Shown here in pieces: positions 24,652-33,257 of a DNA stretch of 64,000 nt (positions are counted from its first letter, which is position 1; each line of letters starts with the position of its first letter). The translations under genes were made by a program, and so were the position numbers. Under the pieces are notes generated by a model, which was not told the origin of the DNA, searched no databases, and was given only the letters and a program-made list of their open reading frames with translations. This stretch comes from Kushneria aurantia DSM 21353 (lineage in GTDB: Bacteria; Pseudomonadota; Gammaproteobacteria; Pseudomonadales; Halomonadaceae), in the NCBI RefSeq assembly GCF_000382245.1, contig NZ_KB907867.1, forward strand, positions 74,625 through 138,624, written 5' to 3'.

Positions 24652-26022
24652 ATGAGCCAGGATTTTTTCGCCTCGCGCGCCCTGCTGCCCGAGGGGTGGC
24701 GCCGCGACGTGCGTCTGAGCGTCGATGATGCCGGCATGATCGCAGGCGTTACCCCCGACGCCCACGCCGCTGGCGCCGAGCGGCTGCACGGCCCGCTGCT
24801 GCCGGGCATGCCCAACCTGCACTCCCATGCGTTTCAGCGCGCCATGGCGGGGCTGGCCGAGATCGGCTCAGGCGGTACGGACAGTTTCTGGAGCTGGCGC
24901 GAGCAGATGTATGCGCTGGTCGACCGGCTGACGCCGGAGCAGGTCGCGGTGATCGCCCGGGTGCTGCAGGTCGAGCTGCTCAAGGGCGGCTATACCCAGC
25001 TGAGCGAGTTCCACTACCTGCATCACGACCCGCAGGGGCAGCCCTACGCCGACCCGGCGGCGATGTCGCAGGCGGTGCTGGCAGCAGCAGACGCCAGCGG
25101 AATCGCCCTGACGCTGCTGCCGGTACTCTACGCCCACAGCGATTTCGGCGGCCGGCCGCCCGGTCACGGCCAGCGCCGCTTCATACATGAGCCGGAGGCG
25201 TACCTGCGCCTGCTGGCGCAGCTGGCGCCACACTGCGCCGCTCACCCCACCCGGGCGCTGGGCATGGCGTTTCATTCACTGCGCGCGGTCACTCCGGCGG
25301 AGATGGCGGCGGTGCTCGCCGCCGACCCCGTCGGCCCGCGCCATATCCATGTCGCCGAGCAGCAGCGCGAGGTCGAGGCGTGCCTCGCCTGGAGCGGCAA
25401 GCGCCCAGTGCAGTGGTTGCTGGATAACGTCGAGGTGGACGAGCGCTGGTGCCTGATTCACGCCACCCATCTGGATAACGACGAAGTGCGGCGGCTGGCG
25501 GCCAGCGGCGCGGTGGTCGGCCTCTGCCCCGTCACCGAAGCCAACCTGGGCGACGGCCTGTTCGCCGCCGAGGCCTATGCCGCCGCCGGTGGCCGCTGGG
25601 GGATCGGCTCCGACAGCCAGGTGGCGGTATCGGCCGCCGAGGAGCTGCGCCTGCTGGAGTACGGCCAGCGCCTCACCACCCAGCGTCGCACTGTGCTGCA
25701 GGATGGCGCGAGACGCGGCGTTGGCGACTGGCTCTACCAGAGCGCGCTGGCCGGCGGTGCTCAGGCCTCGGGCCAGCCGATCGGCGCGCTGGCAGTGGGT
25801 CGGCGAGCGGACTGGGTGGTACTGGACGGCAACAACCCCTGGCTGGCCGGCAGCGACGACGCACACCTGCTGGGCCGCTGGCTGTTCGGCGCCAGCGGCG
25901 CGCAGGTGCGCGATGTGATGGTGGCCGGCCGCTGGCAGGTCGAGAACGGCCACCACCGCCTCGATGAACAAAACCACCGGGAGTTGGGCCAGCTGCTCAA
26001 GGCGCTTTCAAGCAAGGCCTGA
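24652..26022 (+). CDS. hutF: Formimidoylglutamate deiminase HutF
   Basis: 456 residues. Amidohydrolase motifs: LLPGMPNLHSHAFQRAM (the family's HxH with the characteristic LHSHAFQR), FHYLHHDPQG, GPRHIHVAEQQREVE, LIHATHLDNDE and GIGSDSQVAVS. It deiminates N-formimino-L-glutamate to N-formyl-L-glutamate, the substrate of HutG at 12521. This defines the two-step pseudomonad-type branch. ATG 24652 follows GGAGAGCG closely. Confidence 0.95.
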   Translation: MSQDFFASRALLPEGWRRDVRLSVDDAGMIAGVTPDAHAAGAERLHGPLLPGMPNLHSHAFQRAMAGLAEIGSGGTDSFWSWREQMYALVDRLTPEQVAVIARVLQVELLKGGYTQLSEFHYLHHDPQGQPYADPAAMSQAVLAAADASGIALTLLPVLYAHSDFGGRPPGHGQRRFIHEPEAYLRLLAQLAPHCAAHPTRALGMAFHSLRAVTPAEMAAVLAADPVGPRHIHVAEQQREVEACLAWSGKRPVQWLLDNVEVDERWCLIHATHLDNDEVRRLAASGAVVGLCPVTEANLGDGLFAAEAYAAAGGRWGIGSDSQVAVSAAEELRLLEYGQRLTTQRRTVLQDGARRGVGDWLYQSALAGGAQASGQPIGALAVGRRADWVVLDGNNPWLAGSDDAHLLGRWLFGASGAQVRDVMVAGRWQVENGHHRLDEQNHRELGQLLKALSSKA

Positions 26023-26079
26023 GGGCGGCCTCGGGCCGTGCTCTCCTCCGACGACAATCACAACGACGCAGGAGCCCCC

Positions 26080-26564
26080 ATGTCAAACCCCCACCACGAG
26101 GCCTCTACCACCGCGATCACGCCGCGAGTGTGCTGATCAATCTGCGCGAGGGGATGCTGATGACCATGAGCATCCTGCCCTCGATTCTGTCGGTGGGGCT
26201 TCTGGGGCTCCTGCTGGCCCGGTACACGCCGGTGTTCGACTGGCTGGGGCTGCTGTTCTATCCGCTGATTGCGCTGCTGGGCATCGACGAGGCGCGCCAG
26301 CTGTCGCAGGGGGTCGCCTCGGGGCTGGCCGAGATGTTCCTGCCGGCGCTTTTGATGGCTGACGCCTCACTGCCGGCACGCTTTACCGCCGGCGTGGTGT
26401 CGGTCTCGTCGATCCTGTTCTTTTCGGCGTCGATCCCCTGCATTCTGTCGACACGTATCCCGCTGTCGGTGGGGCGGATCGTGGTGGTCTGGTTCCTGCG
26501 TACGCTGCTGAGCCTGGTATTTGCCATTCCGGCAGCGCACCTGGTGGCGGCCATCACGACGTAA
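26080..26564 (+). pseudogene. YjiH-family membrane protein gene with a large internal deletion
   Basis: ATG 26080, with CAGGAG upstream, opens MSNPHHEASTT in one frame and stops at 26134. From about 26100 a different frame reads LYHRDHAASVLINLREGM, then LPSILSVGLLGLLLARYTPVF and a C-terminus rich in membrane segments (ILFFSASIPCILSTRIPLS), ending at 26564. This is the C-terminal third of a YjiH/nucleoside-recognition (Gate) protein, normally about 450 residues. About 300 codons are missing between the two parts. The intact family member often accompanies hut genes in related bacteria, as I recall. Confidence 0.7.
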
Positions 26565-26622
26565 TGTCGTTCGAAAGTATGCACTCGGCCAGACGGGCGC
26601 GATGTGCGTATCGAGACGTTCC

Positions 26623-27288
26623 TTATGCTTCAGGCGACAGCGGGCGGGTCAGCGTGGCCGGCTGGGCCAGATACAGCGAGAGCATCCGGCCCAGCTCGGC
26701 CTCGAGCCGGTCGCGTTCGTCGGGGTAACGTTGCATATGCACGCCGGTCGCCTTGAGAACGACCAGCACGGCCAGCGTCCGGGTTTCCACCATGTCTGTC
26801 GGCAGATCGGGGTCGATGGCGTGCAGCACGCGCCGAATGCCGCCGCGCATGCTCGCCCGAATCCGCTCGATCGCTTTCGTTGCCGGCTCGTCGGCCCGGT
26901 CGAGCGCATCGGCCAGCGCCGAGCCGGCGGTCCGGTAGGGGCCGAGGGCGGCGATCCGGGCCACGAGTTCGCTCGCGGTCTGCTCGACCGGCTGCGCAGG
27001 GGCATTGGCCGCGCAGATATCGAAGGCCTCGTCGATGGCATCGCCGAAGCGCTCGAGGATGGTATCGGCCACATGTTCCTTGGTGGGGAAGAACCGGTAC
27101 AGCGAGCCGATCGCGGTGCCCGATCGGTCCGCGATCTCGGTCATGGTCACGGCGCTGTATTCGCGCTCGGCGAACAGTTCCACGGCTGCGGCCACGATCG
27201 CGGCCACGCGCTCGCGCCCGCGTCTGCGCTGCGGCCGAACGGGTTCACGTTGTGCGTCTTGTGCGTTCATTGACTTTTGCGAGGACAT
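26623..27288 (-). CDS. TetR-family transcriptional regulator
   Basis: 221 residues. The N-terminal helix-turn-helix is clear: AAAVELFAEREYSAVTMTEI then GTAIGSLYRFFPTKEHV. The remainder is a divergent ligand domain. ATG 27288 is used; ATG 27270 is an alternative. A palindrome GAGGACATCCTC overlaps the start. It is divergent from the isochorismatase-like gene at 27366 and the AbrB-type membrane gene, its likely targets. Confidence 0.87.
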   Translation of the reverse strand: MSSQKSMNAQDAQREPVRPQRRRGRERVAAIVAAAVELFAEREYSAVTMTEIADRSGTAIGSLYRFFPTKEHVADTILERFGDAIDEAFDICAANAPAQPVEQTASELVARIAALGPYRTAGSALADALDRADEPATKAIERIRASMRGGIRRVLHAIDPDLPTDMVETRTLAVLVVLKATGVHMQRYPDERDRLEAELGRMLSLYLAQPATLTRPLSPEA

Positions 27289-27292
27289 CCTC
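27281..27292. promoter_or_regulatory. Palindrome at the TetR start, possible operator
   Basis: GAGGACATCCTC has five-base inverted arms around CA and covers the TetR start codon. A second feature, the direct repeat TTTTGCGAG at 27275 and 27302, flanks it. The region lies between two divergent genes. Assignment as the TetR operator is inference. Confidence 0.4.
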
Positions 27293-27365
27293 TAATAATA
27301 TTTTTGCGAGTCAATCCTATCATATCTATTGGATTGGCGTCTTTCCCTCTTTTCGAGGTTTTGTC

Positions 27366-27932
27366 ATGCAACTGGATCCTGCACGTACGGCACTCATTTC
27401 GATCGATCTGCAACAAGGCATCGTTGGCCGTGAGCTGGCGCCGCGCAGCGGCGAACAAATCGTCGCCGCCACCCGGGCGCTGGCCGAGCGCTTCCGCCGG
27501 GCCGGGGCGCTGGTCGTCAACGTGCGCGTGCTCTGGCACGACGATCTCGGCGATACGCCGCCAGCCAATGTGGACAAACCGCCGCAACGGCCCGAGGGCG
27601 GCATGCCGGCAGACGCCATGCGTTTCGTCGATGGCGTGATGCAGCCGGGCGATCTGGAGATCGTCAAACGTCAATGGGGCGCATTCCACGGCACCGAGCT
27701 CGATCTGCAGCTGCGCCGCCGCGGCATCTCCACACTCGTGATCGGCGGCATCGCCACCAATTTCGGGGTGGAATCGACGGTTCGCGATGCCTGGGAGTAC
27801 GGTTATGACGTGGTGGTGCCGGAGGATTTGTGCGCAACGATGTCGAAACCGCTGCACGACATGGCGATCGAGAGCATCTTTCCGCGGCTCGCCCGGGTGA
27901 CGAACGCCGACGCTCTCGAACTGGTGGCCTGA
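27366..27932 (+). CDS. Isochorismatase-like hydrolase without the catalytic cysteine
   Basis: 188 residues from ATG 27366. Family features are TALISIDLQQGIVG with the catalytic Asp, VKRQWGAFHGTELD with the Lys, and TLVIGGIATNFGVESTVRDA. In cysteine hydrolases of this superfamily (nicotinamidases, N-carbamoylsarcosine amidases) the last motif is TNVCVEST. Here the Cys position is Gly, as happens in true isochorismatases of the PhzD type and some uncharacterised relatives. A thiol mechanism is therefore unlikely. The next gene starts directly after the stop. Confidence 0.8.
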   Translation: MQLDPARTALISIDLQQGIVGRELAPRSGEQIVAATRALAERFRRAGALVVNVRVLWHDDLGDTPPANVDKPPQRPEGGMPADAMRFVDGVMQPGDLEIVKRQWGAFHGTELDLQLRRRGISTLVIGGIATNFGVESTVRDAWEYGYDVVVPEDLCATMSKPLHDMAIESIFPRLARVTNADALELVA

Positions 27933-27933
27933 G

Positions 27934-29037
27934 ATGCGCGCCGCCCGCAAGGCCATGGCGATGCGACAGAGCCTGTTGCGGTGGACGTTGCTGGTGATTC
28001 TGTCGGCGGTGCTGGCCGTCGGGCTGGATTGGCTGCATCTGCCGGCTGCTTTTCTGCTCGGGCCGATGATCGCGGCAATCATGGTCGCGGTCAGCTTCGG
28101 ACCGGTGCATCTGCCGGGGCTGGCGTTCAACTGGGCGCAGGGCGTGGTTGGCTGCCTGATCGCGCGGGCGATAACGCCGTCACTGCTGGCCGAGATCGGG
28201 CGGGACTGGCCGATCTTCGCCAGCGGCGTGCTGGCCGTGGTGCTGCTCAGCATGGTGATCGGCTGGCTGCTGACCCGCTGGCAGGTACTGCCGGGTTCGA
28301 CCGCAATCTGGGGTACGCTGCCAGGGGCCGCGGCTGCGATGGTGATCATGGCCGGCGACTTCGGCTGCGATGTCGGCCTGGTGGCGTTCGTCCAGTACGT
28401 TCGAGTGATCATCGTGTCGGTGCTTTCGGCAGTCGTCGCCGCCGTTTTCGTACCGGCCGCCCCGGCCGGCGGGCTTTCGGCGCACATCGCCTTCCTGCCG
28501 AGCGACTGGCTCGGTTTCGGCGAGACCGTAGGCTTTATCGTGGTCGCCAGCTTTCTGGCCGTGCGACTGCGCATTCCGGCCGGCCCGCTCATGTTCGTGA
28601 TGGTGATCGGCGCACTGCTGCAGAATCTGCACGTGCTGCGCATCGCCCTGCCGCAGATACTGCTGATACCGGGCTATTGCGTGCTCGGCTGGGGCATCGG
28701 CATGCGCTTCCGGCGCGAAACGCTGCGCCAGGCCATGCACGCGCTGCCGTCGATTCTGGTGTCCACGTTGTTTTTGCTGCTGGCTTGTGGCGGGCTCGCG
28801 GTGGTGCTGGTCGAGCTGACCGGCATGGATCCGCTGACCGCCTATCTGGCGACCAGCCCGGGTGGGGCGAGCACCGTGGCGATCATCGCCAGCGCCAGTC
28901 ATCTGAACGTGGCCTATGTCATGGCGATGCAGGTCGCGCGGGCCTGGTTTCTGATGCTCACCGGGCCGTTGATCGCGCGCACGCTATCGCGCTGGGCGGG
29001 TTATCCGCTTGGCCATGGTCGTAGCGGCTCCGGATAG
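27934..29037 (+). CDS. AbrB-type (PF05145) integral membrane protein
   Basis: 367 residues with about ten hydrophobic segments. It is a duplicated AbrB/ammonia-monooxygenase-named family member: LGPMIAAIMVAVSFG with GTLPGAAAAMVIMAGDFG in the first half, and LGWGIGMRFRRETLRQ with TSPGGASTVAIIASASHLN in the second. The repeated PGG/PGA-x-x-x-M/V signature defines the family. It probably transports or senses a small molecule; the name AbrB is historical and unrelated to the Bacillus regulator. It abuts the isochorismatase-like gene (one base apart), so they are one operon. Confidence 0.85.
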   Translation: MRAARKAMAMRQSLLRWTLLVILSAVLAVGLDWLHLPAAFLLGPMIAAIMVAVSFGPVHLPGLAFNWAQGVVGCLIARAITPSLLAEIGRDWPIFASGVLAVVLLSMVIGWLLTRWQVLPGSTAIWGTLPGAAAAMVIMAGDFGCDVGLVAFVQYVRVIIVSVLSAVVAAVFVPAAPAGGLSAHIAFLPSDWLGFGETVGFIVVASFLAVRLRIPAGPLMFVMVIGALLQNLHVLRIALPQILLIPGYCVLGWGIGMRFRRETLRQAMHALPSILVSTLFLLLACGGLAVVLVELTGMDPLTAYLATSPGGASTVAIIASASHLNVAYVMAMQVARAWFLMLTGPLIARTLSRWAGYPLGHGRSGSG

Positions 29038-29101
29038 CGCCATGGCCAGGGAATCTGCTGGCCATGGTAGAACCAGCAGCAGTTCTGTCGCACGCCTGCC
29101 C

Positions 29102-29800
29102 TCAGGCGTCGCCGAGATAGTCCGACTCGACGGCGTTGAGTTCATCGTCGAGCCGGTAGCGCAGCGGCACCCCGGTAGGAATGTTGAGGCCGGTAATCTC
29201 GTCGTCGGCGATGCCGTCGAGATATTTCACCAGCGCCCGCAGGCTGTTGCCATGTGCCGCGATCAGCACGTTATCGCCGGCCTTGAGGCGCGGGGCGATG
29301 GCGTCGTGCCAGTAGGGCAGCACCCGCTGTAGCGTCAATTGCAGCGACTCGGTGGCCGGCAGGGTGCGCGCATCGAGGCGCGCGTAACGCGGGTCGTGAC
29401 GCGGATGGCCAGGGTCCTCGGGGTCCATCGCCGGGGGCGGCGTGGCGTAGCTGCGACGCCAGATATGCACCTGCTCCTCACCGTGCTTCTCCGCCATCTC
29501 GGCCTTGTTGAGCCCCTGCAGCGCCCCGTAGTGACGCTCGTTGAGCCGCCAGTGGCGGTGCACATCGACCCACGACTGCTCCATCTCTTCCATCGCCAGC
29601 CACAGCGTGCCGATCGCGCGCCGCAGTACCGAGGTAAAGGCGACATCGAAGCGGATGCCCTCCGCCGCCAGCAGGGTGCCGGCGCGGCGCGCTTCATCGC
29701 GGCCGGTGTCGGTCAGATCGACATCTACCCAGCCGGTGAAACGATTCTCCAGATTCCACTGACTCTGACCGTGGCGTAGTAAAACGAGTTGGCCTGCCAT
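29102..29800 (-). CDS. gpmA: 2,3-bisphosphoglycerate-dependent phosphoglycerate mutase
   Basis: 232 residues. Catalytic motifs are [18 protein letters not shown] (phosphohistidine), [16 protein letters not shown] (acid) and [19 protein letters not shown] (second His). It interconverts 3- and 2-phosphoglycerate in glycolysis and gluconeogenesis. It stands alone, on the minus strand, between the AbrB-type gene and hutC. Confidence 0.96.
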   Translation of the reverse strand: MAGQLVLLRHGQSQWNLENRFTGWVDVDLTDTGRDEARRAGTLLAAEGIRFDVAFTSVLRRAIGTLWLAMEEMEQSWVDVHRHWRLNERHYGALQGLNKAEMAEKHGEEQVHIWRRSYATPPPAMDPEDPGHPRHDPRYARLDARTLPATESLQLTLQRVLPYWHDAIAPRLKAGDNVLIAAHGNSLRALVKYLDGIADDEITGLNIPTGVPLRYRLDDELNAVESDYLGDA

Positions 29801-29875
29801 GCTTGCCTCCCTGATAAAGGTGACCGTCTCTCTCAGCGTAGCGCAGATCAGCCGACGCCATCAGGCCTGTTGCCG

Positions 29876-30586
29876 TCAGGGGTGATGTGCCGTCGAGCGC
29901 AGCCGGTAGCGGTCGCCGGGGTGCAGCAGATGGGCATAGCTGATCAGGTGCTCCCCCGACCAGGTGCGCCGGCGCACGCCGAGGCAGGGCGCGGCGGGGT
30001 CGATGCCGAGATGCCGCGCGGTCTCCGGGTCGGCCAGCAGCGCCTCGACGACATGCTCCATGGCACTGATCGGGCAGGCCGCGACCAGAATCTCGTTGGG
30101 GGTATGCCGCTCAAAATCGGCCTTCAGATAGTCGGGCACCCACTGCGGATTGACGTAGCGGTTCTCCAACTGAATCGGCACCTCGTCTTCCAGGTGGATC
30201 AGCCGGGTGTGGAACAGCCGATTGCCGATGCGCACTCCCATGCGCATGGCGATCTCGTCGTCAGCGATAATCGTCTCCAGCGTCAGCACCCGGCTGCGAT
30301 AGGCATTGCCGCGCGCGCGCACCTCATCGGCAATGTTGTTGATCTCGACCAGCGGCGACTCCGAGCGGCGATCGGCCACGAAGGTGCCGATGCCGGGATG
30401 GCGCCACAGATAGCCCTCCTGTACCAGATCCCGTATCGCCTTGTGGGCCGTCATGCGGCTGACGGCAAAGGTTTCCGCCAGCGTCTTTTCCGGGGGAATC
30501 TGGTGGTCGACGGGAAACTCGCCGCTTTCGATGCGATCCAGCAGGTACTGCCGGATGACGCGATAGCGAGGCTGTGGACGGCTCAA
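29876..30586 (-). CDS. hutC: Histidine utilisation repressor HutC
   Basis: 236 residues, GntR/HutC type. The N-terminal winged helix reads YRVIRQYLLDRIESGEFP then LAETFAVSRMTAHKAIRDL, followed by the UTRA ligand domain, where FERHTPNEILVAACPISAME (substitution of the usual PSEYL by PNEIL) and VRRRTWSGEHLISYAHLLHP occur. HutC represses hut genes and is released by urocanate. It lies 3.3 kb from hutF and has no operator-like palindrome immediately upstream that I could see, unlike hutU and hutH. Confidence 0.92.
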   Translation of the reverse strand: MSRPQPRYRVIRQYLLDRIESGEFPVDHQIPPEKTLAETFAVSRMTAHKAIRDLVQEGYLWRHPGIGTFVADRRSESPLVEINNIADEVRARGNAYRSRVLTLETIIADDEIAMRMGVRIGNRLFHTRLIHLEDEVPIQLENRYVNPQWVPDYLKADFERHTPNEILVAACPISAMEHVVEALLADPETARHLGIDPAAPCLGVRRRTWSGEHLISYAHLLHPGDRYRLRSTAHHP

Positions 30587-30790
30587 GATATCTCCTTGTC
30601 GATGGCGTGCAAGCGGCTACTTTGGAGGTTAGTGTTTGGGTCGTTATTCTGACAGGTTGCGCGCCGGCCGCCACTCGGCAAACCTGTTCGTCCAACGCTC
30701 CTGCTTGATTGCTCTGCAGGCTCGACCTTGCCCTTTCCCGGCCGCGGTGCCATCGTCGCCGGGACGATTTTCCTCGACAAGGAGCACAGG

Positions 30791-31114
30791 ATGTTCATCG
30801 CCATGAATCGCTTTCGGGTCAACCCGCAGAGAGTTGATGAATTCGAAAAGCTCTGGCTGGAGCGCGAGACCCATCTGCAGGGGCTGCCGGGCTTCGTCGA
30901 ATTTCACATGCTGCGCGGCCCTGAAGAGGAGGATCACGTCCTCTACGCCTCCCATACCATTTGGCAAACACGCGCGGATTTCGAGGCCTGGACCCACTCG
31001 GAAGCGTTTCGCGCCGCCCACGCCAACGCCGGCCAGAGCCGCCGCGAGGGACTCTATCTCGGCCCACCGAAGTTCGAGGGCTTCGAGGTGATCCAGACCA
31101 TCGGCGGCGACTGA
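30791..31114 (+). CDS. Antibiotic-biosynthesis-monooxygenase (ABM)-fold protein, heme-oxygenase-like
   Basis: 107 residues from ATG 30791, with AAGGAG eight bases upstream; a longer frame from 30728 lacks such a site. FIAMNRFRVNPQRVDEFEKL, then LQGLPGFVEFHMLRG and FEAWTHSEAFRAAHANAG are the pattern of HmoA/IsdG-type proteins, including a His in the last helix that serves as heme ligand in that group. Heme degradation or a quinone-type oxidation are both possible. It faces, tail to tail, a TroA-type binding protein at 31125. Confidence 0.78.
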   Translation: MFIAMNRFRVNPQRVDEFEKLWLERETHLQGLPGFVEFHMLRGPEEEDHVLYASHTIWQTRADFEAWTHSEAFRAAHANAGQSRREGLYLGPPKFEGFEVIQTIGGD

Positions 31115-31124
31115 AGCATCGCCC

Positions 31125-32159
31125 TCACTCCTCGGTATATTGCGCCAGCGCCCCGGCAACCGTCTCGATCGCCTCGACCACTCGTAGCGACGGGTTGAGT
31201 GTCTGGGCGGGAACCACAATGATGCGCTCGTTTTGCACCGCGTCGAGCTGGCGTGTCAGCGGATCACTGCGCAGGAAGTCGCGCTTTGCCTGCACATCGT
31301 CGGCGGGGTAGAGACGCCGCGCCATCTCGGTGATGACCAGCACGTCAGGGTTGGCCGCGGCGATCCGCTCCCAGCTGACGGCGGGCCACTCCTGATCGCT
31401 GTCGATCACGTTGTCGAGCCCCAGCGCTTTCGAGACCACCGCCGGCGCGCCGACGTTGCCCGCCACCCAGGGGTCGCCGTCGAGGGTGGCGCTGGAGAAC
31501 CAGTAGACCACCGTCAGCGGTTCATCACCATCGCGCACGCTATCGGCCAGCGTGCGAGCCTTTGCGATACGTTCCTCCAGCGAGGCCATCAGCGCCTCGC
31601 CGCGCACCTGAACATCGAAGATGCGTGCCATCTGCCGAATTTCCCGCTCGATCAGCGCCATGCTGAAGGGCTCGCTGCGCGCGCCGTCGCTGTTGGAGCT
31701 GGCGGTGACCGACTTGCCCACGCAGTCGCTCGGCGACACCCAGGTATTGATGCCCAGCGCCTCGAACTGGTCGCGCCCCGCCACTTCGCCGTTGGGGCCC
31801 AGGTGATAGCTGTACTGCGCCGCGACGAAATCGGGGCGGGTGGCCAGCACCGCCTCGAAGCTCGGCGCGTTGTCGTTGAGCCGCGGCACGCGGGCATTGT
31901 CCTGACGCAGCTGTGGGGCCACCGGCCCGAACCAGATGGCGCTGCCCACCATGCGCTCGGCCAGCCCCAGCGACAGCAGCAGCTCGGTTTCATGCTGGCC
32001 CAGCGTCACCACCCGCTGCGGGGCCTGCTCGAAGGTCTGCGGATCGCCGCAGTTATCGAGCGTGACGGGATAGCCGGTATGTGGCGCTTCGGCGCCGGCT
32101 GTCCCGCTGCCAGCGATCAGCAGGCAGCACAGAACGGCGTTGGCCGCTTTTTTCAACAT
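31125..32159 (-). CDS. ABC transporter periplasmic binding protein (FepB/BtuF/TroA type)
   Basis: 344 residues from ATG 32159. A signal peptide (MLKKAANAVLCCLLIAGSGT, cleavage near AGA-EAP) leads into the peripla_BP_2 fold: RVVTLGQHETELLLSLGL, then TRPDFVAAQYSYHLG, PDVLVITEMARRLY and IIVVPAQTLNPSLRV. These proteins deliver siderophores, heme or cobalamin. Permease and ATPase genes are not nearby, so it works with components elsewhere or is an orphan. The facing ABM-fold gene makes heme or siderophore iron plausible. Confidence 0.82.
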   Translation of the reverse strand: MLKKAANAVLCCLLIAGSGTAGAEAPHTGYPVTLDNCGDPQTFEQAPQRVVTLGQHETELLLSLGLAERMVGSAIWFGPVAPQLRQDNARVPRLNDNAPSFEAVLATRPDFVAAQYSYHLGPNGEVAGRDQFEALGINTWVSPSDCVGKSVTASSNSDGARSEPFSMALIEREIRQMARIFDVQVRGEALMASLEERIAKARTLADSVRDGDEPLTVVYWFSSATLDGDPWVAGNVGAPAVVSKALGLDNVIDSDQEWPAVSWERIAAANPDVLVITEMARRLYPADDVQAKRDFLRSDPLTRQLDAVQNERIIVVPAQTLNPSLRVVEAIETVAGALAQYTEE

Positions 32160-32320
32160 GGGATATGCCCTGAGTCTCGGAGTCCGCCAGCCTGACGATT
32201 GTGACCGCATCACGCTACTGAAAACGGCTCAGCATCAGCATTAACGGCGCGCAGGATCCTGTCCCGGTGCGCCGTTAATGCTAAGGTGCGGCTTTCCGTC
32301 ATATAGCGAGCAGGCTGGGT

Positions 32321-33241
32321 ATGCCACACAGCGAGCGTCCGTCGAAACGTCTGGCCGTGGTCACCGGCGCCAATGCCGGCCTCGGCTTTGAAACCGCCCG
32401 CGGCCTGGTCTATCAGAACTATCGGGTAGTGATCGCCGCCCGCAGCGAGCACAAGGGCCGGGCCGCCGTCGAGGCGCTGTTGAAGGACTGCCCCGAAGCG
32501 GACGTGCGCTTTGAAGCCCTCGACCTGAGCCGGCTCGCCTCGGTGCGCGACTTCGCCGCCGCCCTGCGCGAGCGGGAAACGGCGCTCGATGTACTGGTCA
32601 ACAACGCCGGCATCATGGCATTGCCGCAGCGGGAGCTGACCGAGGAGGGCTTCGAGCGTCAGCTGGGCGTCAACTACCTGGGCCACTTTCTGCTCACCAG
32701 CGAGCTACTGCCGCTTTTGACCGCCGCCGGGGCACCGCGTGTGGTACAGCTTTCGAGCCTCGCCCATCGCGGCGGCCGGATCGACTTCGACGACCTTCAG
32801 GGCGAAAAAGGCTACGACCCCTGGCGCGCCTATCGCCAGTCCAAGCTCGCCATGCTGCTCTTCAGCCAGGCGCTACAGCAGCACAGCGACGCCGAAAGCT
32901 GGGGCCTCGACAGCCTTGCCGCCCACCCTGGTCTTGCGCGCACGGCGCTGTTTGAACACGGCGTCAGAAGCCGGGCACTGGTCGGCGCGCTGTTCCGGCT
33001 GACGCTGCCGATTATGACCCAGTCCGCCGCCGAGGGCGCCCGCCCCATCCTGCACGCCGCCACCGCCAGCGACTTCCGACCCGGCGACTACTTCGGTCCC
33101 GGCGGCTTCGCCGAGACCCGCGGTGCCCCCGAGCGCGCCCGGATGTCCGCTACCGCCTGCGACGCCGCCCTGGCCGAACGGCTGTGGCAGGTCTCCTGCG
33201 AGCTGACAGGGGCGATGTGGCGGGAAGAGACGACGACCTGA
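32321..33241 (+). CDS. Short-chain dehydrogenase, retinol-dehydrogenase-like
   Basis: 306 residues. TGANAGLGFETAR at the N-terminus (cofactor), LDVLVNNAGIM, NYLGHFLLTSELLPLL, then VQLSSLAHRGG and AYRQSKLAML (Tyr and Lys). These match the group annotated as WW-domain/retinol-dehydrogenase-like SDRs, which are common in bacteria and have no agreed substrate. The C-terminal 80 residues extend beyond the core fold. It stands alone, on the plus strand, before the LysR gene. Confidence 0.86.
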   Translation: MPHSERPSKRLAVVTGANAGLGFETARGLVYQNYRVVIAARSEHKGRAAVEALLKDCPEADVRFEALDLSRLASVRDFAAALRERETALDVLVNNAGIMALPQRELTEEGFERQLGVNYLGHFLLTSELLPLLTAAGAPRVVQLSSLAHRGGRIDFDDLQGEKGYDPWRAYRQSKLAMLLFSQALQQHSDAESWGLDSLAAHPGLARTALFEHGVRSRALVGALFRLTLPIMTQSAAEGARPILHAATASDFRPGDYFGPGGFAETRGAPERARMSATACDAALAERLWQVSCELTGAMWREETTT

Positions 33242-33257
33242 CACCGGCACCTGGCCA

